Positions 51,354-59,078 of a DNA stretch of 64,000 nt are shown here, piece after piece. A program made the translations under genes and the position numbers. The notes beneath the pieces were generated by a model that was not told where the DNA came from, made no database searches, and saw only the letters and a list, made by a program, of their open reading frames with translations. How positions within the stretch are numbered: position 1 is the stretch's first letter; each line of letters begins with the position of its first letter. Source of the DNA: Helicobacter enhydrae (GTDB lineage: Bacteria; Campylobacterota; Campylobacteria; Campylobacterales; Helicobacteraceae). The stretch is from contig NZ_CP016503.1 of NCBI RefSeq assembly GCF_001693335.1, positions 1,116,001-1,180,000 on the forward strand, in the 5' to 3' direction.

Positions 51354-51735
51354 TCCTACTCCTTATGATTTCTCTGATTTTTTCAAACATTCCAGCAAGC
51401 CTCTCATTTGTGCAATGATTGACAAACTCCCCCCTAGCTCTTTCCTCATAGCTTAGATCCTCCTCTTTTTCCTCTTTCTTTGTCTCCACTCCCCCATTCA
51501 CCTTGCACACGATTTTTTTGAACACCGCGACCTTTTTGAGCCCCCTTTTTTTATACTCCCTCCTTAGCTCCTCCAAAAACACCTCCTCCTTCATTCTCCA
51601 TTCTTGCAGATGAGCGGGGTGCGATAGTGTGATGCGTAAAATATCATTTTCTAGATTGATCCCCACTATTGGAAGTTTGACCACATCTAGCCACAAACTC
51701 CTTAACGCTTTGATTTTTTCAAACTTCTCCCACAT
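51325..51735 (-). CDS. Early phage protein, possibly DUF721/DciA-like
   Basis: A 136-residue protein. WLDVVKLPIVGINLENDILRITLSHPAHLQEW followed by a helix and KKVAVFKKIVCKV recalls the DUF721/DciA fold, which acts in loading the replicative helicase. The match is by eye and weak. It lies between gam and gemA in the early operon. An unrelated early protein is an equal possibility. Confidence 0.4.
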   Translation of the reverse strand: MWEKFEKIKALRSLWLDVVKLPIVGINLENDILRITLSHPAHLQEWRMKEEVFLEELRREYKKRGLKKVAVFKKIVCKVNGGVETKKEEKEEDLSYEERARGEFVNHCTNERLAGMFEKIREIIRSRNDRETKAIS

Positions 51736-51769
51736 TTCCTTTCCTTCTTTTTTGACTTCCCAAACCCAC

Positions 51770-51797
51770 TTTAAAAGGCATTTTAATGCCCTTTAAA
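51770..51797 (+). repeat. Phased TTTAAA array, site B
   Basis: TTTAAAA, TTTTAAT and TTTAAAC motifs centred near 51772, 51784 and 51794 are spaced 10-12 bp apart, in the gap between gam and the next early gene. This is the same arrangement as sites A and C. Confidence 0.7.
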
Positions 51798-51814
51798 CTA
51801 GCCTCATTAGAGGG

Positions 51815-52300
51815 TTACCCCTCCAATGACAAGCTCTCAATCTTTGGCTCAATCCGAAAGTTATCTTTCACCTCTCTTTTGAGTCCAAGCTTGACCAAGC
51901 TCGCCTCATCAAGCTCACTCAAAGCCTCCTTATTGGGCTTCTCTTCATAGAGGATACACTCTTTGAGCCCAAACTTCTTGATGGTGCTAATCAAAGCTTC
52001 CACCTTTGCTTTCACTCTTGGCAGGCTCACACTCTTACTGACGCGATAGCCGATGCTTCCATACACTAGCTCCTTGCTTCTCTTATCCACAAAATCTGCC
52101 TTATGCTCATTGCAAAAGCCCTCAATGCACTGCTTGAGATAGTTTCTCTCATTCTCTAGCTTGCCCACATCATTCTTATAAGCCTCTTTGATCTCATTGA
52201 CTTTGAGTGTCACCTCTCCTTCAATCCTTCCGATCTCCACCTCGCACTCACAGATTCTTCTAAGTGCCTTGTCCACATCTTCATAATTTTTGATTTCCAT
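51815..52300 (-). CDS. Host-nuclease inhibitor Gam (Mu type)
   Basis: A 161-residue protein. Long N-terminal helices (DVDKALRRICECEVEIGRIEGE) and the C-terminal YGSIGYRVSKSVSLPRVKAK and LVKLGLKREVKDNF match Mu Gam, a Ku-like protein that binds DNA ends and blocks RecBCD-type nucleases. It begins behind AAAGGAGCG. Confidence 0.88.
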   Translation of the reverse strand: MEIKNYEDVDKALRRICECEVEIGRIEGEVTLKVNEIKEAYKNDVGKLENERNYLKQCIEGFCNEHKADFVDKRSKELVYGSIGYRVSKSVSLPRVKAKVEALISTIKKFGLKECILYEEKPNKEALSELDEASLVKLGLKREVKDNFRIEPKIESLSLEG

Positions 52301-52310
52301 TTTCGCTCCT

Positions 52311-52646
52311 TTAGTTTAGTAGGGCAAGCCCCAAATCAATCGCCACTTCTCTTTCTTTTGCCACCCCCTCACTCTTATAAGCACTCTTGACTTCATAGAA
52401 GCAATGACACTTAGCAAGAAGTGCCAACCCATCTTTGAGTGCTTCCTCTCTCTGCTTCTCCTCGCAATACACTTTTGCAAAAAGCAGCACAGGAGAAAGG
52501 GGGATATAGCCCCTCTCTTTCACCTCTCTGCACCCACTCTCTGCCATATCCATCACTCTTTGCCAAGCTTTGGGCGTGTAGTTTTCTAGCTCTAGGATAT
52601 TTTTCACCGGACTTGCCACATAGCAAATCAACTTAGGTTCTTCCAT
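52311..52646 (-). CDS. DUF4406-like nucleotide-binding protein
   Basis: A 111-residue protein starting MEEPKLICYVASPVKN behind AAAGGAGGATCA at 52646; the longer reading frame upstream lacks family sequence. ICYVASPV near the start and LSPVLLFAK in the middle resemble DUF4406/nucleoside 2-deoxyribosyltransferase-like phage proteins. The function is unknown. Confidence 0.6.
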   Translation of the reverse strand: MEEPKLICYVASPVKNILELENYTPKAWQRVMDMAESGCREVKERGYIPLSPVLLFAKVYCEEKQREEALKDGLALLAKCHCFYEVKSAYKSEGVAKEREVAIDLGLALLN

Positions 52647-52710
52647 TGATCCTCCTTTTTGTTTTTTTGGGAAAACCCCACAAAGACTACTGCCCCCTTT
52701 TTTGTAGTCT

Positions 52711-52875
52711 CTAGCGACCTTCCACGATATCCACCACAAACCCCTTATTTTCCCCAGACTTGATCGCGATAAACTCCCCCTGCACCTCAAAATACCTAGA
52801 GCTATACCCAGCCTTTCTCCCCCTGATGATCTCCACCTTGCCTCTCCCAAATAGCCATTCAATCAGTCTTTTCAT
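52711..52875 (-). CDS. Small early phage protein of unknown function
   Basis: A 54-residue protein starting MKRLIEWLFGRGKVEI with a strong GGAGG seven bases upstream, ending VVDIVEGR. It overlaps the preceding reading frame by ATGA and fills the gap before the DUF4406-like gene. No family was recognised. The ribosome binding site and coupling make it credible. Confidence 0.6.
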   Translation of the reverse strand: MKRLIEWLFGRGKVEIIRGRKAGYSSRYFEVQGEFIAIKSGENKGFVVDIVEGR

Positions 52876-53070
52876 ATTTTTTCCTCCAAATACGCGATAA
52901 TCCCCCTTTTTTGAGCCTCTTCCACTAGCTTTGTAGCATTCTCAACACTCCCAAGCCGATGAGATTTTGCTTCACTCTTGACAAATTCCAAAATCTCTCT
53001 CCCCAGCAATCAGAGTTTTTTTGAGCACCAAAACTCCAGCCTTTCCACGCACTCTCACCACCCCAATCAT
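52872..53070 (-). pseudogene. Small early gene split by a frameshift
   Basis: ATG at 53070 overlaps the B gene stop and starts MIGVVRVRGKAGVLVLKK, which ends after 32 codons. The -1/+1-related frame continues REILEFVKSEAKSH...AYLEEKI and stops over the ATG of the next gene. One base change in length within GGGGAGAGAG near 53010 would join them into about 65 residues. It may be a true mutation or a sequencing error. Confidence 0.5.
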
Positions 53071-53933
53071 AAAATCACCATATTCACAGCATTCTTGATG
53101 ATTTCTTCACTCAGTGGCTCACTATGAAGCTCTGCTAGTCTCCTAGCTCTTTTGTAGAGTTTGGAGCTTGCTCTGAAATTCCCCAGAGTGTAGGGATAGA
53201 TTTCCTCACAGAACACCTCTTTGCATTCCTTCTTATCTAGCCCCTTCATCTTGTATTTTCCTCCGATCCGACTATAGAGCTGACGCAACTCTCCATTTTT
53301 TCCCACTAGATTCCTTACTAAGATCTCAGTCCCAAACAGCACCAAAGGCACACCGCTAAAATCCCAAATCCTGCGTAGATCTTCCAATGCTCTTAGGGGC
53401 AGATGCTCCGCCTCATCAATCATCAGCACCACATCAGCACTCTTTAGGTATTTAGCGATATTGCTAACACTCTCGTGCAGATTAGAGCCTCCATTAACTC
53501 CAAATCTGACGCATAGCTCTTTGAGCAACACACTTGCAGTAGTATGCAGTGTGGCTTCGATGAGCACGACATTGGGGTGGCTTTTGCTCCACTCTTTGGC
53601 GATACTGCTTTTCCCACTCCCAGCTTCTCCTGTGATGATGGCGATCTCTCTATTCTCAATCGCCTCAGAAATCACAAAATCACTCATTCTTTTATCCTTG
53701 CTCTCATAGAGCTTTGTTTCCACCTTTTGCTCTCTTTTGCTAAAATTGGCAATGTAGAGCTTGATTTTTTCTGCAAGCTCCTCACTTTTTCCAGTGTATT
53801 TGTCTTTCACAAAAAGTGAAATCGCACTTGCACTGACACCCAGAGCACGACTTAAAGAGGCTTGAGACACATTTTCTCTGCTCATAAAAGCTTCTAAGTC
53901 GGCTCTCACTTGAGATAGTTCTATCGCTTCCAT
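53067..53933 (-). CDS. Mu B-like transposition ATPase
   Basis: A 288-residue AAA protein. The N-terminal helix-turn-helix is VSQASLSRALGVSASAISLFV, and Walker A TGEAGSGKSS lies near residue 104. Walker B VVLMIDEAEHLPLRALEDLR and LVLFGTEIL are typical of MuB/TniB. The C-terminal helical domain is as in MuB. It selects target DNA for the A transposase and stimulates it. Confidence 0.92.
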   Translation of the reverse strand: MEAIELSQVRADLEAFMSRENVSQASLSRALGVSASAISLFVKDKYTGKSEELAEKIKLYIANFSKREQKVETKLYESKDKRMSDFVISEAIENREIAIITGEAGSGKSSIAKEWSKSHPNVVLIEATLHTTASVLLKELCVRFGVNGGSNLHESVSNIAKYLKSADVVLMIDEAEHLPLRALEDLRRIWDFSGVPLVLFGTEILVRNLVGKNGELRQLYSRIGGKYKMKGLDKKECKEVFCEEIYPYTLGNFRASSKLYKRARRLAELHSEPLSEEIIKNAVNMVIL

Positions 53934-54104
53934 TCCTTCTCCTTTTGTTTTTTATGAGGTTAAAACCCCAAATGAGACCACCACATCAAACCTCCCTATT
54001 TTATGGGTTGTGGTGAAGGTGGTGAAGGTGGTGGGCTCACTTGGAGCATTAACATTGCATTTTCAAAGAACTTGATTTTTTGGTGGGAAACCTAACCCAA
54101 AGCT

Positions 54105-56252
54105 TTAAGCCTTATTGAGAACACAAGCCTCCCAGCTATAGTCTTTTTTGCTCTTTTGGAGGTTTTTTGAAAGAGTGTATTTCTCAAGTTCTCCCCCCTC
54201 ACTTGCTTCCTTGAGCTTGACTTCTCTCTCCATTACAGAGTTGAGGGGCTTGAGTTTGGGGGGTTCTATTCTTGTAGCCCCCTCCTTGATTTTCCTCACA
54301 CCCTCCAAAAATCCTTCCTCCACCTCCTTGCGTGAAGCCTCCACTCCCTTCTTGATTGCCCTCAAGCGTTTCTGATGTTCTCTTTTGGCACTCTGTGCCA
54401 TTTCTGCCACCAATGGATCATTCCCATCTTTGATGACCGCCTCCCCCAAAAAATTCATCTCCAAATCAAACACAAAGCTCTGATATAGATTATTGATATT
54501 CTGTGTGATATAGATAGAGGAATGCTCAAACATCTTAGGATGCACCCACTTATACCCACCCACGCTCACTCCCTCTTTGCCCACACTTCTTTTCATCGCA
54601 GGCAGCAGTTTGGCAGAGAGCTCGTATTCGTGGATTGCCCTAGCTTCATTCCTTTTGCTTTCAAATGCCTCTCTTGGAGACACCCCCAGAGCCTCATCAT
54701 AAGAGTTGAGCAGCACCGCCTCGACATAATCATCCAAAATCACATTAAGCTCACTAAGCAAATGCAGATTTTCTAGATGTGTCTTATGCCCCCTCTTTAG
54801 CCTCCTCTCCTTACGATCAAAGAAAAACTCGATCGCCTGCCTCTGACTGACAGAATGCCCGATATACCCCTTCATCCATTCCATTAGATGGTTTTGCAAT
54901 GTCCCAAAGCTCTTTTCCACAAAAGGCTTGCACCACCCACTATAAGCAGGAGTTCTCTCATATTCTATCCCCAGATTTTCTAGACACGCCTGCACATCTT
55001 GACTCACAAACGCCCTCCCATTATCCCCACGGATGATTTTGGGTTTGCCAAACTTGCTGATATATTTTGCGATAGCTCTTGCCACCCCTAGCTTATTCTC
55101 ACTCTCACAGATGAAAAAACTCCTCACTTTAGAGTAAGTATCGATAAGTTGGATGAGAGTGAATCTCTTCTGCCACTCTCCCTCCACACTCACCCCCAGC
55201 ATTTCTGCATACTCTCTTGCATCGATGATGAGATCTAGACTGCTCCCATCAATCTCTACGATTTCATTGAGAGTGATGCCCCTTCTAGCCTCACCCACAG
55301 CAGGAGCGAAACTTGAGACCACGCTATCACTTCCTTTTTCGATGAGTTTTTTGCTCATTGGATGCTTTCTTAGCCATTCCTGCACGAAGCGTCGCAACAC
55401 GCTATAGCTCACAGCCTCCCCCCTCCTAGAGTTAAACACCTCAAAATCAAACTTCCCCTCTCTGTGCAGCAAGATATGCAATGCCCTGTGCATACTATTG
55501 AGATTCACTCCCCCCTTACTTGCTTTGATGAGGGAGACCACTAGCTCCTCACACTCTAGCTCCTTGATTTTATTCTCCCCATTGCGATTTTTCCCCCTTG
55601 TATCTCTCAGAGCCTCCAGCCCTCCTTGTTTATAAGCCCTTAGCCAAGCAAAAAGCTTGTTTTCACTTAGCTCAAAGCTATATTCCCCTTTGGCATTGAG
55701 AGCATAGATGAAATCTTTTGCCCTCATTTTCTCTTTTTTGGCTCTATTCCATTCTTGCACCACCCTTTGTTTCTCCAAAGCGAGCAGATAAGAGCGATCA
55801 TAGACACTAGGCTTGATCCCCTCCACACCCAAAAGAGCAGAGCCACCACTCAAAAGAGCAGAACCCCCAGCAGAGCCACCCCCACCCAAACCAGCCCCAA
55901 CAGAGCCACCAGCAGAGCCACCCCCACCACTCAAAAGACCTCCATTGCTAGCAGAGCCACTCAAATGATCTTTATTCTTTGCACTCATCTCCAATGCCCC
56001 ACCCAGCACCTCTCTTTCATAGAAGCTTTGGGCTTCCTCTTCACTAGAGAATGGCTCATCCCAGATTCTAAGGACCCTACCACCACGCCCAATACCTTGG
56101 GTGTAGGAGAAAATAAAAAAATATTCACCAAAACGAACTACTCTTTTTTGCTTTACTTTTGCACGAGTCACTTTTTGATGAAGGACATTTTTGTCCTTTT
56201 CTATGCAAAAATTTTTTAAAGTCAGAAACTCCCTACTACTCACCCAAGCCAT
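54105..56252 (-). CDS. Mu A-like DDE transposase
   Basis: A 715-residue transposase. N-terminal DNA-binding regions are followed by a catalytic domain with DDE residues in NEIVEIDGSSLDL, IIRGDNGRAF and PFVEKSFGTLQNH, then a beta-barrel domain (KWVHPKMFEHSSIYI) and a charged C-terminal tail that would contact B. Between the first and second DNA-binding parts (about 105-143) lies a Gly/Ser-only linker of repeats such as GGGGSAGGS, absent from Mu A. The start is ATG at 56252. Confidence 0.93.
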   Translation of the reverse strand: MAWVSSREFLTLKNFCIEKDKNVLHQKVTRAKVKQKRVVRFGEYFFIFSYTQGIGRGGRVLRIWDEPFSSEEEAQSFYEREVLGGALEMSAKNKDHLSGSASNGGLLSGGGGSAGGSVGAGLGGGGSAGGSALLSGGSALLGVEGIKPSVYDRSYLLALEKQRVVQEWNRAKKEKMRAKDFIYALNAKGEYSFELSENKLFAWLRAYKQGGLEALRDTRGKNRNGENKIKELECEELVVSLIKASKGGVNLNSMHRALHILLHREGKFDFEVFNSRRGEAVSYSVLRRFVQEWLRKHPMSKKLIEKGSDSVVSSFAPAVGEARRGITLNEIVEIDGSSLDLIIDAREYAEMLGVSVEGEWQKRFTLIQLIDTYSKVRSFFICESENKLGVARAIAKYISKFGKPKIIRGDNGRAFVSQDVQACLENLGIEYERTPAYSGWCKPFVEKSFGTLQNHLMEWMKGYIGHSVSQRQAIEFFFDRKERRLKRGHKTHLENLHLLSELNVILDDYVEAVLLNSYDEALGVSPREAFESKRNEARAIHEYELSAKLLPAMKRSVGKEGVSVGGYKWVHPKMFEHSSIYITQNINNLYQSFVFDLEMNFLGEAVIKDGNDPLVAEMAQSAKREHQKRLRAIKKGVEASRKEVEEGFLEGVRKIKEGATRIEPPKLKPLNSVMEREVKLKEASEGGELEKYTLSKNLQKSKKDYSWEACVLNKA
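55831..55950 (-). repeat. Gly/Ser-coding microsatellite-like repeat in the A gene
   Basis: The DNA is made of imperfect repeats of AGCAGAGCCACC-type words coding for GGSAGGS-like linkers. Repeat-rich coding DNA of this sort is prone to length change by slippage. Confidence 0.75.
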
Positions 56253-56260
56253 TATTCCGC

Positions 56261-56464
56261 CTATCCTACCTTGATCCCATCTTTTTCTAATGCCTCTTTC
56301 AATTCCTTAGCCCTCCCCCTAGCCCCCTTAACCAACCCCTGAGAAATCTGCCACAGAAGCCTGATATCTTTTTGGCTCATTCCCTTAGCCTGAGCCCACA
56401 CAGAGAGCACTATCCCCTTATCTCTCATTTTTTGAGCTAAAGTTTTGTTCTTGTTCTTTGGCAT
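56261..56464 (-). CDS. Ner-position DNA-binding protein, BcepMu gp16-like
   Basis: A 67-residue protein. The sequence GIVLSVWAQAKGMSQKDI...GLVKGARGRAKELKEALE fits the BcepMu gp16 family of small helix-turn-helix proteins found beside the repressor and A gene. It probably regulates the early promoter. The gene is divergent from the repressor and ends eight bases before A. Confidence 0.75.
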   Translation of the reverse strand: MPKNKNKTLAQKMRDKGIVLSVWAQAKGMSQKDIRLLWQISQGLVKGARGRAKELKEALEKDGIKVG

Positions 56465-56552
56465 AGTCTTTGCTCCTTTCTGATAGAATTCTATCTTAGT
56501 GGGTAGAATTATAGGGCATTTTTGGTATTTTTGTCAATAAAAAAGGACACAA
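56465..56552. promoter_or_regulatory. Divergent early/repressor promoter region
   Basis: This 88-bp gap separates the leftward early genes and the rightward repressor. It contains TTTTTGTCAATAAAAAAGGACA, an imperfect dyad of TGTC/GACA half-sites. The same half-site recurs at the prophage end, inside the repressor gene and before mor, so this is the likely operator. Confidence 0.55.
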
Positions 56553-57341
56553 ATGGTTTATTTTGGAAAAAAGATTGCGGAGATGCGTATTGCAAAGGGA
56601 AAAACACAACAAGAGCTGGCAAATTTTTTAGGAGTCGATGTTAAAAAAATCGGAAGGATAGAAAGAGGCGAAACACGATCTATCAAGAACAATGATTTGC
56701 AAAAGATTGCTCTTTTTTTTAATGTTTCATTAGATTTCTTAATAGATCAAAATGTCAGTAAGTTGTCAGTTAGTCAAGAAAAAAATGTCAGTAAGTTGTC
56801 AGTTAGTCAAGAAAAAAATGTCCATAAGTTGTCCATAAGTCAAGAAAACAATGTCCATAAGTTGTCCATAAGTCAAAAAGTCCCTCAAAATGAGTGCGTA
56901 AGTGAGTGCGTTAGTCCCTCCAGCGATCCAAACTCCTACTACAATATCCCCAAGCTCACCCTCCACGCCCAAGCAGGAGGAGGAAACGAACTCCTAGATC
57001 TATGCTGCTATGAGAGTGGAGAAACACTCACCATCGACAAAGCCTTTTTCAAATCCATTCCCCAGCACAAGCTCAAAGCCATCAAAGTAGAGGGCTACTC
57101 AATGATTCCTATGCTCTATCCTGATAGTTGGGTGATTTTTGAGGAAAGCAGGGAATTCAAAGGAGATGGGCTCTACATCATCAACTACGCCAATCAATTG
57201 ATGGTGAAGCTCCTCCAACTTGACCCAGCACGCAATATTTTAGACATCATCTCTGCAAACAAGGACTACAAAAGCTACTCCATCTCAGAATCCCAGATCG
57301 AGTTCATTGTCATTGGTAAGGTTTTAAGATGTATCATCTAA
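56553..57341 (+). CDS. CI/LexA-like phage repressor with S24 peptidase domain
   Basis: A 262-residue repressor. The N-terminal HTH_3 domain is MRIAKGKTQQELANFLGVDVKKIGRIERG. A linker (about 66-110) is made of four 11-residue repeats, NVSKLSVSQEK or NVHKLSISQEN. The C-terminal S24 domain has KVEGYSMIPMLYPDSW with the catalytic Ser and QLMVKLLQLD with the Lys. Self-cleavage after DNA damage would induce the phage. A T8 run at 56713-56720 lies in the coding region. Confidence 0.9.
   Translation: MVYFGKKIAEMRIAKGKTQQELANFLGVDVKKIGRIERGETRSIKNNDLQKIALFFNVSLDFLIDQNVSKLSVSQEKNVSKLSVSQEKNVHKLSISQENNVHKLSISQKVPQNECVSECVSPSSDPNSYYNIPKLTLHAQAGGGNELLDLCCYESGETLTIDKAFFKSIPQHKLKAIKVEGYSMIPMLYPDSWVIFEESREFKGDGLYIINYANQLMVKLLQLDPARNILDIISANKDYKSYSISESQIEFIVIGKVLRCII
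56750..56881 (+). repeat. Four 33-bp tandem repeats in the repressor gene
   Basis: The unit begins AATGTCAGTAAGTTGTCAGT and is 33 bp long. Copies 1 and 2 are identical, and copies 3 and 4 use GTCCATAAG in place of GTCAGTAAG. Each unit carries two TGTC words 11 bp apart, so eight occur in multiples of 11 bp. Confidence 0.85.
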
Positions 57342-57645
57342 CCCTTTAAACTCCGTTTAAAAGGGCTTTAAAGGCTTTTTGAATATTCTTTTGTAGCCAA
57401 ATCCCCATACAAACCCATTTTTTAAGTGTCAAATGGCTCAAATTACGCATTTTAGGGGGTTGATTGATGATTATTTTCTGATGTGTCGCAATGATGTTCT
57501 AAAGATTGTCAAAAATCGTTCAAAAAATGTCCTAAAAATTCCTAATTTTTACCCTCACTTTGATTTTAAAAAAACCACCCTCAAACCACGCACACATCGC
57601 ACCTAACACCCCCCAACCCCCCACTTTGATTTCATACACATTATT
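57342..57645 (+). other. Prophage left-end region
   Basis: No gene is seen. It opens with a phased TTTAAA array (57345, 57356, 57367), continues with TGTC words at about 57428, 57508 and 57529 (the last two 21 bp apart, in TGTCAAAAA and TGTCCTAAAAA), and ends with C6 tracts near 57610-57625. Homology to toxin DNA starts at about 57645, so the element's terminal sequence lies just before. The exact end was not identified. Confidence 0.55.
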
Positions 57646-57654
57646 ACAGAATAG

Positions 57655-58134
57655 CAAGGAATCAAAGAAGATGTTGATATACTTTTTGGTGATGATTCTT
57701 TTCTTGATAAGCTTAATGCTGCTATTTCTTTGGGAACAGGGATTGATTTCAAATCCATTTATTATATGGCAACAAGTGATGATAGCCCTAAAACACAAAA
57801 TACCCCCTATTCAAATAAAGGGAATGGTGGTAGTGCCAATGGTGGGAATAAGGGAGATGGAGATAAGAAGGATGAAGATCGATTTAAAAGAGAGGGAAAA
57901 ATTCAAAAAGATGAGGCTGAGAAAATTGCAAAAGAATTGGGTTATCAAAAAACCAATAGAAAATCTCATGGAGAGACAATTTATCAACATACCAAAAAAC
58001 GAAGTGTTATCACAAGAGACACAGATTCTCATTCTGGGGGTGCATGGAAGGAGGCAAAAACGGCGGATGATCTAACGCCAACTAGACGCAATGGAACCTT
58101 TAATAAGGATTTGACAGAAAGGATAGGAAAATGA
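57655..58134 (+). pseudogene. Orphan polymorphic-toxin tip, Ntox21-like
   Basis: The frame opens after TAG at 57652 with QGIKEDVDILFGDDSFLDKL, a pre-toxin module shared with 60595-60690, then a Gly/Asn/Lys linker and a C-terminal domain. ELGYQKTNRKSHGETIYQH, RDTDSHSGGAWKEA and GTFNKDLTERIGK resemble the Ntox21-type predicted RNase toxin tip. The main secreted body is missing and no strong start exists (TTG 57730 or ATG 57766 possible). Its stop overlaps the immunity ATG by four bases. Confidence 0.65.
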
Positions 58135-59078
58135 ATATTCCCTATGATGTATTTAGAAACTTTTCAAATCAACATTTTGAAGATTTTTTAGAGGACAATA
58201 ATTTTAGACATTGCTTATGGGATGAGAGAGGATGGAGCGATGAAGAATATTGGAAATTAGAAAAAGGTGTGATTGAGCTTATAGAGCTTAATGTAAATGG
58301 CAAATATCAAAAAAAAATCAATGCCATACTTGGAAAAATTATTGAAGTGTATTTTCTTATGCAAGAAACTCATGGCTGCAGCATTTATTTTAACGATTTA
58401 AATGTAGATAATCAAAATGGTTATATAGGAATACAAGAACGCATTGATCGATTCAAATCTCTTGTCCTAGCTCTTTTGTTTAACAATACAAAATTAATCA
58501 AAAAAAGCTTTCCCTATTCCCCTAATCCAAACAATCCACACAAACAGCAAAAACTAGAGTTTGACAAAAACAAGAACTTAAAACATCTAACACTTGTTCT
58601 TGAAGCTCCATTTTCTCTGAAAAATACTGCATATTTTATGGCAGGTTTGGGGATTGTGTTTCAAGAACTCTCTGCCAACATTAACTATCAAAAATCATAT
58701 TATTATTGTGCAATTCCTTATCAGATTTTTCTTATTATACATTCTCCTTCTCCCATAAAAATGCTGAGCGATACAGCACAAAGAACAAGAAAAGAATTAG
58801 AACGCGATTGCAAAATCTTACAGATTGGACAAGGTAATCAAAAGGTTTGTATTTACAAGGTTGCTCATCTTGATGCTACTATCTTAGAACTTTATCTCTC
58901 AAATTTTAAACACAATGAATTGTTTTTTCTGCGTCTTGGGGATGATAATTCTGTTTTACATCTCTTGCTAAACAAAATGATTTCTCTTGATAAATTAATC
59001 CAAAAACAAGGAGGGGCGTATTTGTGTTATACCAATCTTGGAGAAAGACAAACTCTAGAAGTTAAAATAAGGAAGTGA
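58131..59078 (+). CDS. Imm41-like immunity protein, copy 1
   Basis: A 315-residue protein. Residues 29-60 contain CLWDERGWSDEEYWKLEKGV, like the Imm41 immunity family. From about 127 a longer C-terminal domain begins (PYSPNPNNPHKQQ...). It overlaps the toxin gene by ATGA, the usual immunity position. It is duplicated as 59075-60022. Residues 34-71 and 127-315 are identical to copy 2, while 1-33 and 72-126 differ. Confidence 0.7.
   Translation: MNIPYDVFRNFSNQHFEDFLEDNNFRHCLWDERGWSDEEYWKLEKGVIELIELNVNGKYQKKINAILGKIIEVYFLMQETHGCSIYFNDLNVDNQNGYIGIQERIDRFKSLVLALLFNNTKLIKKSFPYSPNPNNPHKQQKLEFDKNKNLKHLTLVLEAPFSLKNTAYFMAGLGIVFQELSANINYQKSYYYCAIPYQIFLIIHSPSPIKMLSDTAQRTRKELERDCKILQIGQGNQKVCIYKVAHLDATILELYLSNFKHNELFFLRLGDDNSVLHLLLNKMISLDKLIQKQGGAYLCYTNLGERQTLEVKIRK

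Larger units (their letters stand above)
41046..57645. mobile_element. Mu-like transposable prophage, apparently lacking tail genes
   Basis: The repressor and left end lie at high coordinates. Early genes (BcepMu gp16-like, A, B, Gam, GemA, Mor) run to the left. An inverted head block (terminase, portal, MuF, G) runs rightward from 44.4 to 50.3 kb, and protease/scaffold, head protein, gp36/gp37-like, amidase, Rz and Rz1 run leftward to the junction near 41.05 kb. At about 16.6 kb it is less than half of Mu. No sheath, tube, tape-measure, baseplate or fibre gene is present. The ends are approximate; no 5-bp target duplication was identified. Confidence 0.85.

Noticed and set aside
56713-56720. 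T8 run in the repressor gene as a phase-variable switch
   Set aside because: The frame is open and the tract is only eight bases in an AT-rich genome; there is no evidence of variation, so it is only mentioned with the gene.
57560-58075. 171-codon frame overlapping the orphan toxin
   Set aside because: It is in a different frame from the conserved pre-toxin module and toxin tip; only the other frame keeps similarity with the copy at 60595.
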